The notes below the pieces were generated by a model. That model saw nothing but the letters and a program-made list of their open reading frames with translations, was not told the DNA's origin and searched no databases. Below are positions 15,693 through 24,308 of a DNA stretch of 64,000 bases, in pieces. This stretch comes from Nitrobacter hamburgensis X14 (GTDB taxonomy: Bacteria > Pseudomonadota > Alphaproteobacteria > Rhizobiales > Xanthobacteraceae): positions 496,001 through 560,000 of the forward strand of contig NC_007964.1 of assembly GCF_000013885.1 (NCBI RefSeq), read 5' to 3'. Within the stretch, counting starts at the first letter, position 1. Each line of letters begins with the position of its first letter. The position numbers were made by a program, and so were the translations under genes.

Positions 15693-17540
15693 ATGACCGA
15701 TGCTGGCAATCCCGCGACTTCCACCGATGGCGCCGCCGGCCAGAGCGGATTCGATCTCGGCGTGGGGCCGTCCGAGTCTGGTGCCGCCTACCGTGTGTTG
15801 GCGCGCAAATACCGTCCCGCCAGCTTTGACGATCTCATCGGACAGGAGGCGCTGGTGCGCACCGTGTCCAATGCTTTTGAGACCGGACGGATCCCGCAGG
15901 CCTGGATCCTGACTGGCGTACGCGGCGTGGGGAAAACCACCACCGCGCGTATTCTCGCCCGCGCGCTGAATTACGAATTGCCGGACGGTTCGGTGAAGGG
16001 ACCGACCATCCGGATGCCGAAGCTTGGCGTTCACTGCCAGGCCATCATGGAAAGCCGGCACATCGATGTGCTGGAAATGGACGCTGCCTCCCATACCGGC
16101 GTCGACGATGTCAGGCAGATCAACGACAGCGTGCGCTATGCGCCTTCAAGTGCGCGCTACAAGGTCTACATCATCGACGAAGTTCACATGCTGTCGACGG
16201 CAGCCTTCAACGCGTTTCTGAAGACGCTGGAAGAACCGCCGGAGCACGCCAAGTTCGTGTTCGCGACCACCGAAATCCGAAAAGTGCCGGTGACGGTGCT
16301 GTCGCGCTGCCAGCGCTTCGATCTCAAGCGTGTCGATGCGGATGTCCTGGTGACGCACCTCGGCAACATCGCGGCGAAAGAGAATGTCGAGGTCGAGCCG
16401 GAAGCGCTCGGCATCGTGGCGCGGGCGGCCGAAGGCTCGGTGCGCGATTCGCTGTCGCTGTTCGACCAGGCCATCGCTCACGCCGCCGGCGTGGTCCGGG
16501 CCGATGCTGTCCGGCAGATGCTGGGCCTCGCGGACCGCACCCGGGTCATCGATCTGTTCTATTCGCTGGCGCGGGGCGATATCGCGAGCGCGTTCCGCGA
16601 ATTTCGTGACCAGTACGATACCGGCGCCGATCCGGTCGTGGTGCTCAGTGATCTCGCCGAGTTCGTCAACTTCGTGACTCGCATCAAGATCGTTCCGGCG
16701 CTCGCCGACAATATTGCATTCGGCGAAACCGAACGCCTGCGCGCCCGCGATTTTGCCGCAAAACTGTCGATGCGCGTGCTGTCGCGGATGTGGCAGATGC
16801 TGCTGAAAGGCATCACCGAAGTCCAGGGCGCGACGCGGCCGGCGGCGGCAGCCGAAATGGTGTTGGTGCGCATCGCCTATGTGGCGGATCTTCCGACGCC
16901 GGATGAAGCGATCCGGATGCTGGATCGGAACGGCGGCGAATCGCCGGTTGTCCCGAACAACGCCGCGCCGCAAAGGCCGGCTCCCGGATCGATGTCGTCG
17001 GCCCAATCGTCGGCCGCGCGTACCTTGTCGGCGCCGCGCGCCGCCGCAGAGCCGGCGTCCCGCCCGCAGGCGATCACGCCGATGGTCGATCCGACGGGGG
17101 CGGTGCCGGCGGTGCGGCTCGAGAGTTTTACCGAACTCGTGGCGCTCGCCGGCGAAAAGCGCGATCTGATCATCAAGGCCGCGCTCGAGGCCGACATGCG
17201 CCTTGTCCGCATGGAAGACGGCCGGCTCGAGGTCGCGCTCGAACGCAGCGCGGCGCGCACGCTGGTGAACGAACTCGCGCGCAAGCTGGAGCAGTGGACG
17301 GGCCGGCGCTGGACCGTGATCGTCTCCAACGAGCCCGGCCAGCCGACGCTGCGCTCGCAGGCGCTGCTGCAAAAGAACGAGCGGGAGCGCGCCGCCGAGG
17401 CCGATCCGCGCGTGAAGGACGTGCTGGCGCGTTTTCCCGGCGCCAAAGTGGTCGAGGTGCGAAAGCTCGCTTTGTCGCCGCCGGATTCCGATACCGTTCC
17501 TGACGATCAGGCCGACGGCTTCGACGGCGGCGACGAATAG
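15693..17540 (+). CDS. dnaX: DNA polymerase III subunits gamma/tau
   Basis: 615 residues. AAA+ clamp-loader ATPase: Walker A GVRGVGKTT (75-83), Walker B YIIDEVHML, and SRC box VLSRCQRF. A low-complexity linker (~425-470) leads to a C-terminal tau-like region. The zinc module that normally has four cysteines keeps only C115 (GVHCQAIM), replaced by an ELPDGSVKGP insert. It loads the beta clamp and organises the replisome. It begins the dnaX-ybaB-recR cluster, with ybaB 15 bp downstream. Confidence 0.95.
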   Translation: MTDAGNPATSTDGAAGQSGFDLGVGPSESGAAYRVLARKYRPASFDDLIGQEALVRTVSNAFETGRIPQAWILTGVRGVGKTTTARILARALNYELPDGSVKGPTIRMPKLGVHCQAIMESRHIDVLEMDAASHTGVDDVRQINDSVRYAPSSARYKVYIIDEVHMLSTAAFNAFLKTLEEPPEHAKFVFATTEIRKVPVTVLSRCQRFDLKRVDADVLVTHLGNIAAKENVEVEPEALGIVARAAEGSVRDSLSLFDQAIAHAAGVVRADAVRQMLGLADRTRVIDLFYSLARGDIASAFREFRDQYDTGADPVVVLSDLAEFVNFVTRIKIVPALADNIAFGETERLRARDFAAKLSMRVLSRMWQMLLKGITEVQGATRPAAAAEMVLVRIAYVADLPTPDEAIRMLDRNGGESPVVPNNAAPQRPAPGSMSSAQSSAARTLSAPRAAAEPASRPQAITPMVDPTGAVPAVRLESFTELVALAGEKRDLIIKAALEADMRLVRMEDGRLEVALERSAARTLVNELARKLEQWTGRRWTVIVSNEPGQPTLRSQALLQKNERERAAEADPRVKDVLARFPGAKVVEVRKLALSPPDSDTVPDDQADGFDGGDE

Positions 17541-17555
17541 CAAAAGGAACGTTTG

Positions 17556-17876
17556 ATGGCTGACTTTCTTGGCATGATGAAGCAGGCGGCTCAATTGCAA
17601 TCCAAGATGAAGGCGATGCAGGACGAGCTCGACCACGTCGAGGTCGAAGGCGCTTCCGGCGGCGGTCTCGTCAGCGTGCGGATGACCGCGAAGATGGAAG
17701 TCAAGGCGATCTCGATCGATCCGTCGCTGATGAAGCCGGACGAACGCGAAATCCTCGAGGACCTTGTGGTGAGCGCACTCGGCGATGCGCGCCGCAAGGC
17801 GGAGGTCGCGATGCAGGAGAAGATGCAGGCGTTGACCGGGGGGCTTGGTCTGCCGCCCGGCCTGGGTCTTGGCTAA
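17556..17876 (+). CDS. YbaB/EbfC nucleoid-associated protein
   Basis: 106 residues from ATG 17556; a TTG immediately before is less likely. The family pattern is clear: MADFLGMMKQAAQLQSKMK at the start, EVEGASGGGLVSV, and the P-D-E-REILEDLVVSALGDA helix. The C-terminus is Gly/Leu/Pro-rich. These dimers bind DNA as pincers. Position between dnaX and recR is conserved across bacteria. Confidence 0.95.
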   Translation: MADFLGMMKQAAQLQSKMKAMQDELDHVEVEGASGGGLVSVRMTAKMEVKAISIDPSLMKPDEREILEDLVVSALGDARRKAEVAMQEKMQALTGGLGLPPGLGLG

Positions 17877-17958
17877 TTCCTCATCAGATGCGGCAAACTC
17901 GCTGGATTTCTTCGCCAGGCGAAGGGCGATCGACAACATGCGCAGGGTGTGACGACCG

Positions 17959-18561
17959 ATGGCCTCCGTTGCCGGACCCGAGATCGATCGTCTGATCCAG
18001 TTGCTGGCGCGGCTGCCGGGGCTTGGGCCCCGCTCGGCGCGGCGGGCAGCGCTGCATTTGATCAAGAAGCGCGAGGCGCTGATGACGCCGCTGGCGAGCG
18101 CGCTTCAGGTCGCGATCGACAGGATCCAGATCTGCGAAATCTGCGGCAACATCGATACGCGCAGTCCATGCACGGTGTGCACGGACATGCGGCGCGATCC
18201 CTCCATCATCGTCGTGGTTGCGGATGTGGCTGACCTCTGGGCGCTGGAGCGCGCCGGCGCCACTAACGGATTCTATCACGTGCTCGGCGCGACGCTGTCG
18301 CCGCTCGACGGCGTCGGCCCTCAGGACCTCACCATAGATGCGCTGGTGTCGCGGGCGCACGATCCGCGTGTGACGGAAATCGTGCTGGCGCTGAATGCGA
18401 CCGTCGATGGCCAGACCACGGCGCATTACATTACCGACCTGCTTGGCGAGGCCAACGTGAAGGTGACGCGGCTCGCCCACGGCGTTCCGGTCGGAGGTGA
18501 ACTCGACTATCTCGATGAAGGGACGCTGTCGGCTGCGATGCGGCAGCGCACGCCGTTCTAG
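17959..18561 (+). CDS. recR: Recombination mediator RecR
   Basis: 200 residues with an N-terminal helix-hairpin-helix (LARLPGLGPRSARRAALHL), a four-cysteine zinc finger (C59, C62, C71, C74), and a Toprim domain with VVADVADLWALERAG. It works with RecF and RecO to load RecA on gapped DNA. The TAG stop at 18559-18561 coincides with the first bases of a family B repeat. Confidence 0.95.
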   Translation: MASVAGPEIDRLIQLLARLPGLGPRSARRAALHLIKKREALMTPLASALQVAIDRIQICEICGNIDTRSPCTVCTDMRRDPSIIVVVADVADLWALERAGATNGFYHVLGATLSPLDGVGPQDLTIDALVSRAHDPRVTEIVLALNATVDGQTTAHYITDLLGEANVKVTRLAHGVPVGGELDYLDEGTLSAAMRQRTPF

Positions 18562-18691
18562 AGCTACTCCGGCCTTGATGGAATCAAAGCCAGGCCAAGC
18601 TTTTCGTTTTGACGCGTTTTCTTGACGCGAACCGGTAGGCCATCCTCCGGTCAAACCCGAGGACATGCATCGCTCGAAAACGCTATAGCTA
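18559..18691. repeat. Intergenic repeat, family B, supplying stop codons to both flanking genes
   Basis: The ends TAGAGC and CTATAGC frame the core TTTTGACGCGTTTTCTTGAC and CGCTCGAAAACGC. The left end contains the recR stop. The right end contains the TAG stop of the convergent DUF985 gene. It fills the whole gap between them. Confidence 0.8.
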
Positions 18692-19099
18692 ACCCAGTTC
18701 GAAGCCGGAGAATTCAAACCCCGGCGCCACCGTGCATCCCACCAGTGTCCAGTCGCCGCTGCTCTGTGCCGTCTGCCAGGCATAAGCGGGCACCAGCGCT
18801 TGAGGTACTTCGCCCGCCGCGAGATTTGCGCCGAGACATATCGTGCGCATGATGGCGCCGTCGTCGATCTGCAGTAGCAGCGGGCTGCCGGCGTAGTAGT
18901 GCCAGACCTCCACCGCATCGATGCGATGCCGGCGCGAGCGTTCGCCGCGCGCCAGCAGGAAATAGATCGCGGTCGAGGCGGCGCGGCCCTGGTCGTCGGT
19001 GCGGACGTCGCGAAAGGTCTCGCGATAGTGGCCGCCTTCCGGGTGCGGTTTGAGACCCAGCCGCGCGATGATGTCGGCGGCGGAGAGCGCCATATCCAT
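18689..19099 (-). CDS. DUF985 cupin-fold protein
   Basis: 136 residues with the cupin pattern of this family: HPEGGHYRETFRD, then STAIYFLLARGERSRRHRIDAVEVWHYYAG with metal-type His and Glu, then VPAYAWQTAQSSGDWTLVGCTVAPGFEFSGFEL. The biochemical role is not established. It starts 15 bp after the gloB stop and is probably in the same operon. Confidence 0.88.
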   Translation of the reverse strand: MDMALSAADIIARLGLKPHPEGGHYRETFRDVRTDDQGRAASTAIYFLLARGERSRRHRIDAVEVWHYYAGSPLLLQIDDGAIMRTICLGANLAAGEVPQALVPAYAWQTAQSSGDWTLVGCTVAPGFEFSGFELG

Positions 19100-19114
19100 C
19101 AGAGCGCCATAAGC

Positions 19115-19882
19115 TCAGGACTTGTTCTTGCGTTCGCGCAACTCGCCGAAAACATCGGCCCCGCTGGCTCCCTTCATGTGCACGCCGGCCGCCACGGCCG
19201 GATCGTCGGCGCGCAGGAACACGTTGGCCTTCTTCTCCTCGCCCATCAGGGTCGGCACCGTCGGCTTGTTCTCGGCGCGCAACCGCGCGACGTCCTCGGC
19301 ACGGGCCTTGAGGGCTGCGTTGTTCGGCTCCACGGTGAGCGCGAATTTCACGTTCGATGCGGTGTATTCGTGGCCGCAATAGAGTCGGAAATCGTCCGGC
19401 AGCGCGCGCAGTTTCAAAAGCGAGTCCCACATCATCGGATAGGTGCCCTCGATCACCCGCCCGCAGCCGATCGAGAACAGGGTGTCGGCGGCGAACACCA
19501 CCTTCTCGTCGTCGAACACGTAGCTGATGTGGTCCAGCGTGTGGCCCGGTGTTTCCAGCACGCGTCCCAGCAGCGTTCCGACCTTGACGATATCGCCCTG
19601 GCCGACGCGTAGGTCCACGTTCGCGATCGGGGCTTTCTTGTCATGCGGCGCGACCACCCTGCATTTGTACTTCTGCTTCAGTTCCGCGATGCCGCCGATA
19701 TGATCGGCGTGGTGATGGGTGACCAGAATATCGGTCAGCGTCCAGCCCTCACGATCCAGCGCCTCGATGATCGGCCCGGCCTCCGGGGCATCGATCGCGG
19801 CGGTCGCATCGGTCGCGGGGTCGTGAATCAGGACGCCGAAATTATCGGTGAGGCAGGTGAACAGGCGAATGTCGGCGGTCAT
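19115..19882 (-). CDS. gloB: Hydroxyacylglutathione hydrolase (glyoxalase II)
   Basis: 255 residues of metallo-beta-lactamase fold. The metal motif THHHADHIGG gives H56, H58, D60 and H61. The later TPGHTLDHISYVF and FAADTLFSIGCGR blocks and YCGHEYT complete the binuclear site. It hydrolyses S-lactoylglutathione to lactate and glutathione in methylglyoxal detoxification. It is first gene of a pair with the DUF985 cupin. Confidence 0.92.
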   Translation of the reverse strand: MTADIRLFTCLTDNFGVLIHDPATDATAAIDAPEAGPIIEALDREGWTLTDILVTHHHADHIGGIAELKQKYKCRVVAPHDKKAPIANVDLRVGQGDIVKVGTLLGRVLETPGHTLDHISYVFDDEKVVFAADTLFSIGCGRVIEGTYPMMWDSLLKLRALPDDFRLYCGHEYTASNVKFALTVEPNNAALKARAEDVARLRAENKPTVPTLMGEEKKANVFLRADDPAVAAGVHMKGASGADVFGELRERKNKS

Positions 19883-19911
19883 GTCATCTCCGTGAACCCG
19901 AGAGGTCGAGG

Positions 19912-20018
19912 CTAGAGCTATTCCGACTTTGATGGAATCAAAGTCGGGCTCCAGCTTTTTATTTTGGCGCGTTTTCTTGATGCGAACCGGTACCTACTTC
20001 GCTCGAAAACGCCATAGC
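19912..20018. repeat. Intergenic repeat, family B
   Basis: The element runs from TAGAGCTATTCCGACTTTGA to CGCTCGAAAACGCCATAGC, with hairpin GACTTTGATGGAATCAAAGTC near the left end and core GGCGCGTTTTCTTGATGCGA. It lies in the divergent gloB/methyltransferase gap, just upstream of gloB. Confidence 0.8.
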
Positions 20019-20121
20019 ACAGGCATTTGTGGTAAAACACGCCGTTAACGGTGGTTCACGATTGCACAAATCGGGGCGGGCAGGGGTGCCGTGTCTGCCG
20101 GCAACATGGTAGATGTGGGCC

Positions 20122-20862
20122 ATGGCGATCGACGTCATCGACCTTCGCGATTTCTATGCGCAGCGCCTCGGCATCGTGGCGCGGCGGCTGATCAATCGCG
20201 GCATTCATGCGCATTGGCCGAGTATGGAAGGTCAGTGCGTGGTCGGCCTCGGCTACCCGACGCCTTATCTCGGCCTGTTCCGCGAGGACTGCGAACGCTG
20301 TATCGCCTTCATGCCGGCGGCGCAGGGCGTACTGAAATGGCCGACGGCGCGGCCGGCGCTGGCGACCCTGGTCGACGAGCTTTCGTTGCCGCTGCAGGAT
20401 GCGGTGGCGGATCGCATCCTGCTGGTTCATGCGCTGGAAATGTCGGACGATCCGGAAAGCCTGCTGCGTGAAGTGTGGCGCGTCCTCTCGCCGTCGGGCC
20501 GTATGATGGTGATCGTTCCCAATCGCCGCGGTATCTGGACCAGGACCGATGCCACGCCGTTCGGCTACGGCCGACCGTATTCGCGCTCGCAGATCACCCA
20601 ACTGCTGCGGCAGACATGGTTTACGCCGTCGGCCTGGGGCGAGGCGCTGTTCGTCCCGCCGATCAATGGCGGCTGGTTCCTGCGTTCGGCCGCGGCATGG
20701 GAGCGCGTCGGCGCGGCGCTGTCGCTGCCATTCGCCGGCGTTCATATCGTAGAGGCGACCAAGCAGGTCTATCGCCCCATTGCCGCAAAGCGGCAGCACA
20801 GCCGGTTGATCCCCGCCTTGCCGCCTGCGCTCGCGCCGTCGTCATGCAGCGCTGAGGAGTGA
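20122..20862 (+). CDS. Class I SAM-dependent methyltransferase (type 11-like)
   Basis: 246 residues from ATG 20122; an upstream ATG at 20113 adds three residues. The glycine-rich loop reads VVGLGYPTPYLG. The central ALEMSDDPESLLREVWRVLSPSGRMMVIVPN block is the standard strand 4/5 region of methyltransferase type 11 proteins. The C-terminal third is basic. The substrate is unknown. It diverges from gloB and converges on the DUF4167 gene. Confidence 0.78.
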   Translation: MAIDVIDLRDFYAQRLGIVARRLINRGIHAHWPSMEGQCVVGLGYPTPYLGLFREDCERCIAFMPAAQGVLKWPTARPALATLVDELSLPLQDAVADRILLVHALEMSDDPESLLREVWRVLSPSGRMMVIVPNRRGIWTRTDATPFGYGRPYSRSQITQLLRQTWFTPSAWGEALFVPPINGGWFLRSAAAWERVGAALSLPFAGVHIVEATKQVYRPIAAKRQHSRLIPALPPALAPSSCSAEE

Positions 20863-20885
20863 TATCCGATCGCGGATTCCGAGGC

Positions 20886-20912
20886 TTTCACCCCATCCGA
20901 AAGAGGGTGAAA
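20886..20912. terminator. Candidate bidirectional terminator hairpin
   Basis: TTTCACCC (20886-20893) pairs perfectly with GGGTGAAA (20905-20912) across an 11-base loop. It lies between two convergent genes. Stem ends give A and T on both strands, but there is no long T run. Confidence 0.5.
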
Positions 20913-20919
20913 CGCATTG

Positions 20920-21642
20920 CTATTCGTTGCCGGAGTTGAAGTCCTCGCCGGGGACGGGTGGCTGCACCATGCCGTCCGGGCGCGGACTATGCGGGCGCCG
21001 GCGCCGGCGCGGCGGGAAGCGGTCGTTGCGCTCACTGCCCTGATGGCCGTTGCCTTCGAACCGGCTGCCGCTCGCCTGCGGCTGCGCTCCCGTGATGAAC
21101 GACGGCAGGCGATCGACGCCGCCATCGTCGGCGGGCTGCATCGCTGGTTGCGGCTGATATTGCGGCTGCGGTTGACGGTGCTCGCGGGGCTGCTGCTGGT
21201 CGCGCTGAAAGGGTTGCGGGTCGCGCTGATGATGGTCGCGCGGCTGCTGAACCGGAACGAAGCCCGGCTCCGCCCCGAAATTCGAGTAGCTTTCGCTGTC
21301 GTCATCGCCGCCCGCATCGTCCGGCGTGTCGACGTCGATCCGGGGCTGTTGCTGCGGCTGGCTCTGGCGAAACTGTTCCTGCGCCGCGGCGATCAGGCGG
21401 AAATAGTGCTCGGCGTGCTGATAGTAGTTCTCGGCGGCCACGGGGTCGCCGGATGAGCGAGCGTCGCGGGCGAGCTGGACGTATTTCTCGGCGACGTGAG
21501 AGGCGGTGCCGCGGATCTTGATGTCGGGACCATTGGACTCGAAAACCCGCGTCATCGGATTCTGGCCGCGCCGGTTGTTATTGTTATTATTGCTATTGTT
21601 CCGGTTACGCATCCGCTTGTTGTTATTCTGACCGTTTCTCAT
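20920..21642 (-). CDS. DUF4167 protein, disordered, Asn- and Gln-rich
   Basis: 240 residues. The N-terminus is RMRNRNNSNNNNNNRRGQN, an asparagine tract flanked by arginines. The conserved DUF4167 block follows (~28-95: TRVFESNGPDIKIRGTA, then an EKYVQLARDA segment and YYQHAEHYFRL). The remainder is Gln/Pro/Asp-rich and ends with basic RRRRR. The composition suggests a disordered, possibly RNA-binding protein; this is inference. It is widespread in Rhizobiales and usually near prmC and prfA, as here. Confidence 0.88.
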   Translation of the reverse strand: MRNGQNNNKRMRNRNNSNNNNNNRRGQNPMTRVFESNGPDIKIRGTASHVAEKYVQLARDARSSGDPVAAENYYQHAEHYFRLIAAAQEQFRQSQPQQQPRIDVDTPDDAGGDDDSESYSNFGAEPGFVPVQQPRDHHQRDPQPFQRDQQQPREHRQPQPQYQPQPAMQPADDGGVDRLPSFITGAQPQASGSRFEGNGHQGSERNDRFPPRRRRRPHSPRPDGMVQPPVPGEDFNSGNE

Positions 21643-22136
21643 GTCCCGCCTTCGGTTATCAGCCTTGAAGTTTCCAGCCTTGAAGTTCCCAGCCTAGGGA
21701 ATCGCCTTAGCGTTTCGTCATAATTGCCGCCGCCAACGCGGCCCCGCGCAACGCGCATCGGCGCCGCTCATCTCCATAACGGATTCGTTGATCGTCGCGC
21801 TCAGCAAACACGCGTTCCCAGGTCGCCGGCAGGCGCATCGCACCGGCACGGCCAGATCATTCAGCCAGAGACACCAAACTCAGGTTTTCTCGCGTGAGTC
21901 TTCAAGCGCAATATAGGCTTTCGTTCGCTTCGCGGTCGCAAGCAGCGCAGCTCTCGCCCATCGCGCTCGATATGACCTGCCCTCAAGAACCGTTCACTCG
22001 GGCCGGTTCTCGTCCCGGAACTCTAGGCTCACCTGCAACAATGCTGCGGGGCCAGCAACCCGGGACCAATGTTATACACGAAACGTAATCGCTCCCGAGA
22101 GATATTCCAAGTGGTTTTTTATGGCTCAATCGGGCT
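21643..22136. other. 494-bp gap between prmC and DUF4167 with a short tandem repeat
   Basis: No convincing gene is seen on either strand. A 15-bp unit, CAGCCTTGAAGTTYC, is repeated at 21660-21674 and 21675-21689, with the start of a third copy. It lies just upstream of the DUF4167 start. The rest presumably holds the DUF4167 promoter. Confidence 0.5.
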
Positions 22137-23021
22137 TTAAAAGGGCAATTTCCGGGCTGCGACGGCGCGGCCGATGCCCGCGAGGTCGGCCCTCGCGGGC
22201 CCGGCGACCGTTAACCCTGCGGCGGCCACCAGCCGGACGACGTCGCCGTCCTGACCCTGCCCGACCTCCAGCACGAGGAGTCCGCCGGGCGCTAGCAGCC
22301 CCGCCGCCTGCGGCGCGATCCGGCGATAGGCTTCGAGCCCGTCGCTGCCGCCGTCCAATGCGAGATGCGGATCGTGGTCGCGCACCTCCGGCGCGAGAGA
22401 CGCGATATCGGCCGAGCGGATATAGGGTGGGTTCGAGACGATCAGGTCGAACGGATCGGACAGGCCCCCCGCATAGTCGCTGACCGTGAAGTCTGCGCGC
22501 GGCGCGAGACCGAGGCGTTGCGCATTGGCTTTCGCAGTGTCGAGCGCCGCTGCGCTCAGATCAGTGCCGACGCCGGTGGCGTCCGGCAGTTCGCTCAACA
22601 GCGCGAGCAGGATCGCACCGCTGCCGGTGCCGAGATCGGCGATGCGGAGCGGCGTCCGGGTCCGGCCTTCGGCACGGAGGATTTCGAGCGCAGCCTCGAC
22701 CACGGTTTCGGTATCCGGCCGCGGCACCAGCGTGTCCGCCGACAGCTTGAGCGGCAGCCCCCAGAAGTCCTTCGTTCCGAGAATGCGCGCCACCGGCTCG
22801 CCGGCAAGACGGCGTCGCGCGAAAGCGTCAAGGCACGCCGCGTCATCCGCGGTGAGCTGGCGCGGGCCTTGCGCGATCAGCCCGGTGAGATCGAGGTGCA
22901 GCGCTGCGCCGGTCAGCATTCGAGCGTCGAGCGCGGGGCTGTCGATCCCGGCGGCCTCGAGGCGTGCCGTCAGCAATCGTCGCGCGGTCTCTATTGTCTG
23001 TGCGGCGAATGATTCGGTCAC
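22137..23021 (-). CDS. prmC: Release factor glutamine methyltransferase
   Basis: 294 residues from GTG 23021. The ORF extends 34 codons further, but that part covers a palindromic repeat and has no family character. Visible are the helical N-terminal domain (SPALDARMLTGAALHLD), PVARILGTKDFWG, SAM site IADLGTGSGAILLALL, and the catalytic NPPY (VSNPPYIRSADI). It N5-methylates the glutamine of the GGQ loop of RF1 and RF2. The substrate gene prfA lies immediately upstream. Confidence 0.94.
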   Translation of the reverse strand: MTESFAAQTIETARRLLTARLEAAGIDSPALDARMLTGAALHLDLTGLIAQGPRQLTADDAACLDAFARRRLAGEPVARILGTKDFWGLPLKLSADTLVPRPDTETVVEAALEILRAEGRTRTPLRIADLGTGSGAILLALLSELPDATGVGTDLSAAALDTAKANAQRLGLAPRADFTVSDYAGGLSDPFDLIVSNPPYIRSADIASLAPEVRDHDPHLALDGGSDGLEAYRRIAPQAAGLLAPGGLLVLEVGQGQDGDVVRLVAAAGLTVAGPARADLAGIGRAVAARKLPF

Positions 23022-23044
23022 GCGCGTTGCCTCAACAAGCCCGG

Positions 23045-23164
23045 CGTCGTCCCCGCGCAAGCAGCGACCCATACGCCTTGCCCGGTTCATTTGAACACCG
23101 CTGAATCGATCGTGCAAAACCACGGATGCGAGAGGTATGGGTCCCGGCCTTCGCCGGGACGACG
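23045..23164. repeat. Palindromic repeat, family E, between prfA and prmC
   Basis: The left arm contains CGTCGTCCCC and GACCCATACG. The right arm contains GTATGGGTCCCGGCCTTCGC ending CCGGGACGACG. The arms are inverted imperfect copies about 50 bp apart. A second copy of this family lies at 33625-33762. Confidence 0.7.
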
Positions 23165-23174
23165 AGACGCGGAC

Positions 23175-24260
23175 TCACGCGCCGCCGCCTTCGGTTGCGA
23201 GCTGCGCCGCCTGATGTTCGGTGGTCAGCGCGTCGATCAGTTCGTGCAGCGCGTCGCCGGCGATGACTTGCGGCAGCTTGTAGAGCGTCAGGTTGATGCG
23301 GTGATCGGTGACACGGCCTTGCGGAAAATTGTAGGTGCGGATTCGCTCGGATCGGTCGCCCGATCCGACCTGATCCTTGCGGTCGGCCGAGCGCGCGGCA
23401 TTGATGCGCTGGCGCTCGGCGTCGTAGATGCGCGAGCGCAGGATGTTCATCGCGGAGGCGCGGTTCTTGTGCTGTGAACGGCTGTCCTGCATCATGACGA
23501 CGATGCCGGTCGGGATGTGGGTGATGCGGATCGCCGATTCCGTCTTGTTGACGTGCTGGCCGCCCGCGCCCTGCGCGCGCATGGTTTCGATGCGCAGATC
23601 ATCGGTCTTGATGTCGACGTCGACCTCCTCGGCTTCCGGCAGCACCGCCACTGTCGCCGCCGAAGTGTGGACGCGTCCCTGCGTCTCGGTATCGGGCACG
23701 CGCTGGACCCGGTGCACGCCGGATTCGAACTTCAGCTTGGCGTAGGCGCCCCGGCCCCGCACCTCGGCGACGATTTCCTTGTAGCCGCCCATGGTGCCTT
23801 CGCTCGCGGATATCGCTTCCACCTTCCAGCCCTGCAAGCCTGCGAAGCGCTCGTACATCCGGAACAGATCGCCGGCGAACAGCGAGGCTTCGTCGCCTCC
23901 GGTGCCGGCGCGGATCTCGAGCATCACGTTGCGCTCGTCCATGGCATCCTTCGGCAGCAACGCGACGCGGATCTTCTGCGCGAGCTCGTCGCCGCGCGCC
24001 CCCAGCGCCGGACGCTCGGCTTCCGCCATCGCCCGCATCTCGGCGTCCGTGGCCGGATCGGCGATCATCGCGTCGATGCCGGCGATCTCGGTCTTGACCG
24101 CGCGCCAGTTCTTCACGGCTTCCACGACGGGATTGAGCTCTGACAGCTCGCGCGTCATCTGCACGTATCGTTCGGCACTGATCTGGCTCAGCAGCTCGTT
24201 TTCGAGCGCGGCGTGACGGGCGAGCAGGATATCGAGTTTGGCTTCGGGCAGTGAGGACAT
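23175..24260 (-). CDS. prfA: Peptide chain release factor 1
   Basis: 361 residues from ATG 24260; seven further codons upstream are unlike the family. The stop-codon recognition region reads VHRVQRVPDTETQGRVHTSA, with PDT at the tripeptide position. The peptidyl-hydrolysis loop is GAGGQHVNKTESAIR. It reads UAA and UAG. It is followed by prmC, its modifying enzyme. Confidence 0.96.
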   Translation of the reverse strand: MSSLPEAKLDILLARHAALENELLSQISAERYVQMTRELSELNPVVEAVKNWRAVKTEIAGIDAMIADPATDAEMRAMAEAERPALGARGDELAQKIRVALLPKDAMDERNVMLEIRAGTGGDEASLFAGDLFRMYERFAGLQGWKVEAISASEGTMGGYKEIVAEVRGRGAYAKLKFESGVHRVQRVPDTETQGRVHTSAATVAVLPEAEEVDVDIKTDDLRIETMRAQGAGGQHVNKTESAIRITHIPTGIVVMMQDSRSQHKNRASAMNILRSRIYDAERQRINAARSADRKDQVGSGDRSERIRTYNFPQGRVTDHRINLTLYKLPQVIAGDALHELIDALTTEHQAAQLATEGGGA

Positions 24261-24308
24261 GGTCGAAATTCCGGAATGCAAAGGGGGCGATGCGCGGCAA
24301 GAGCCTCG

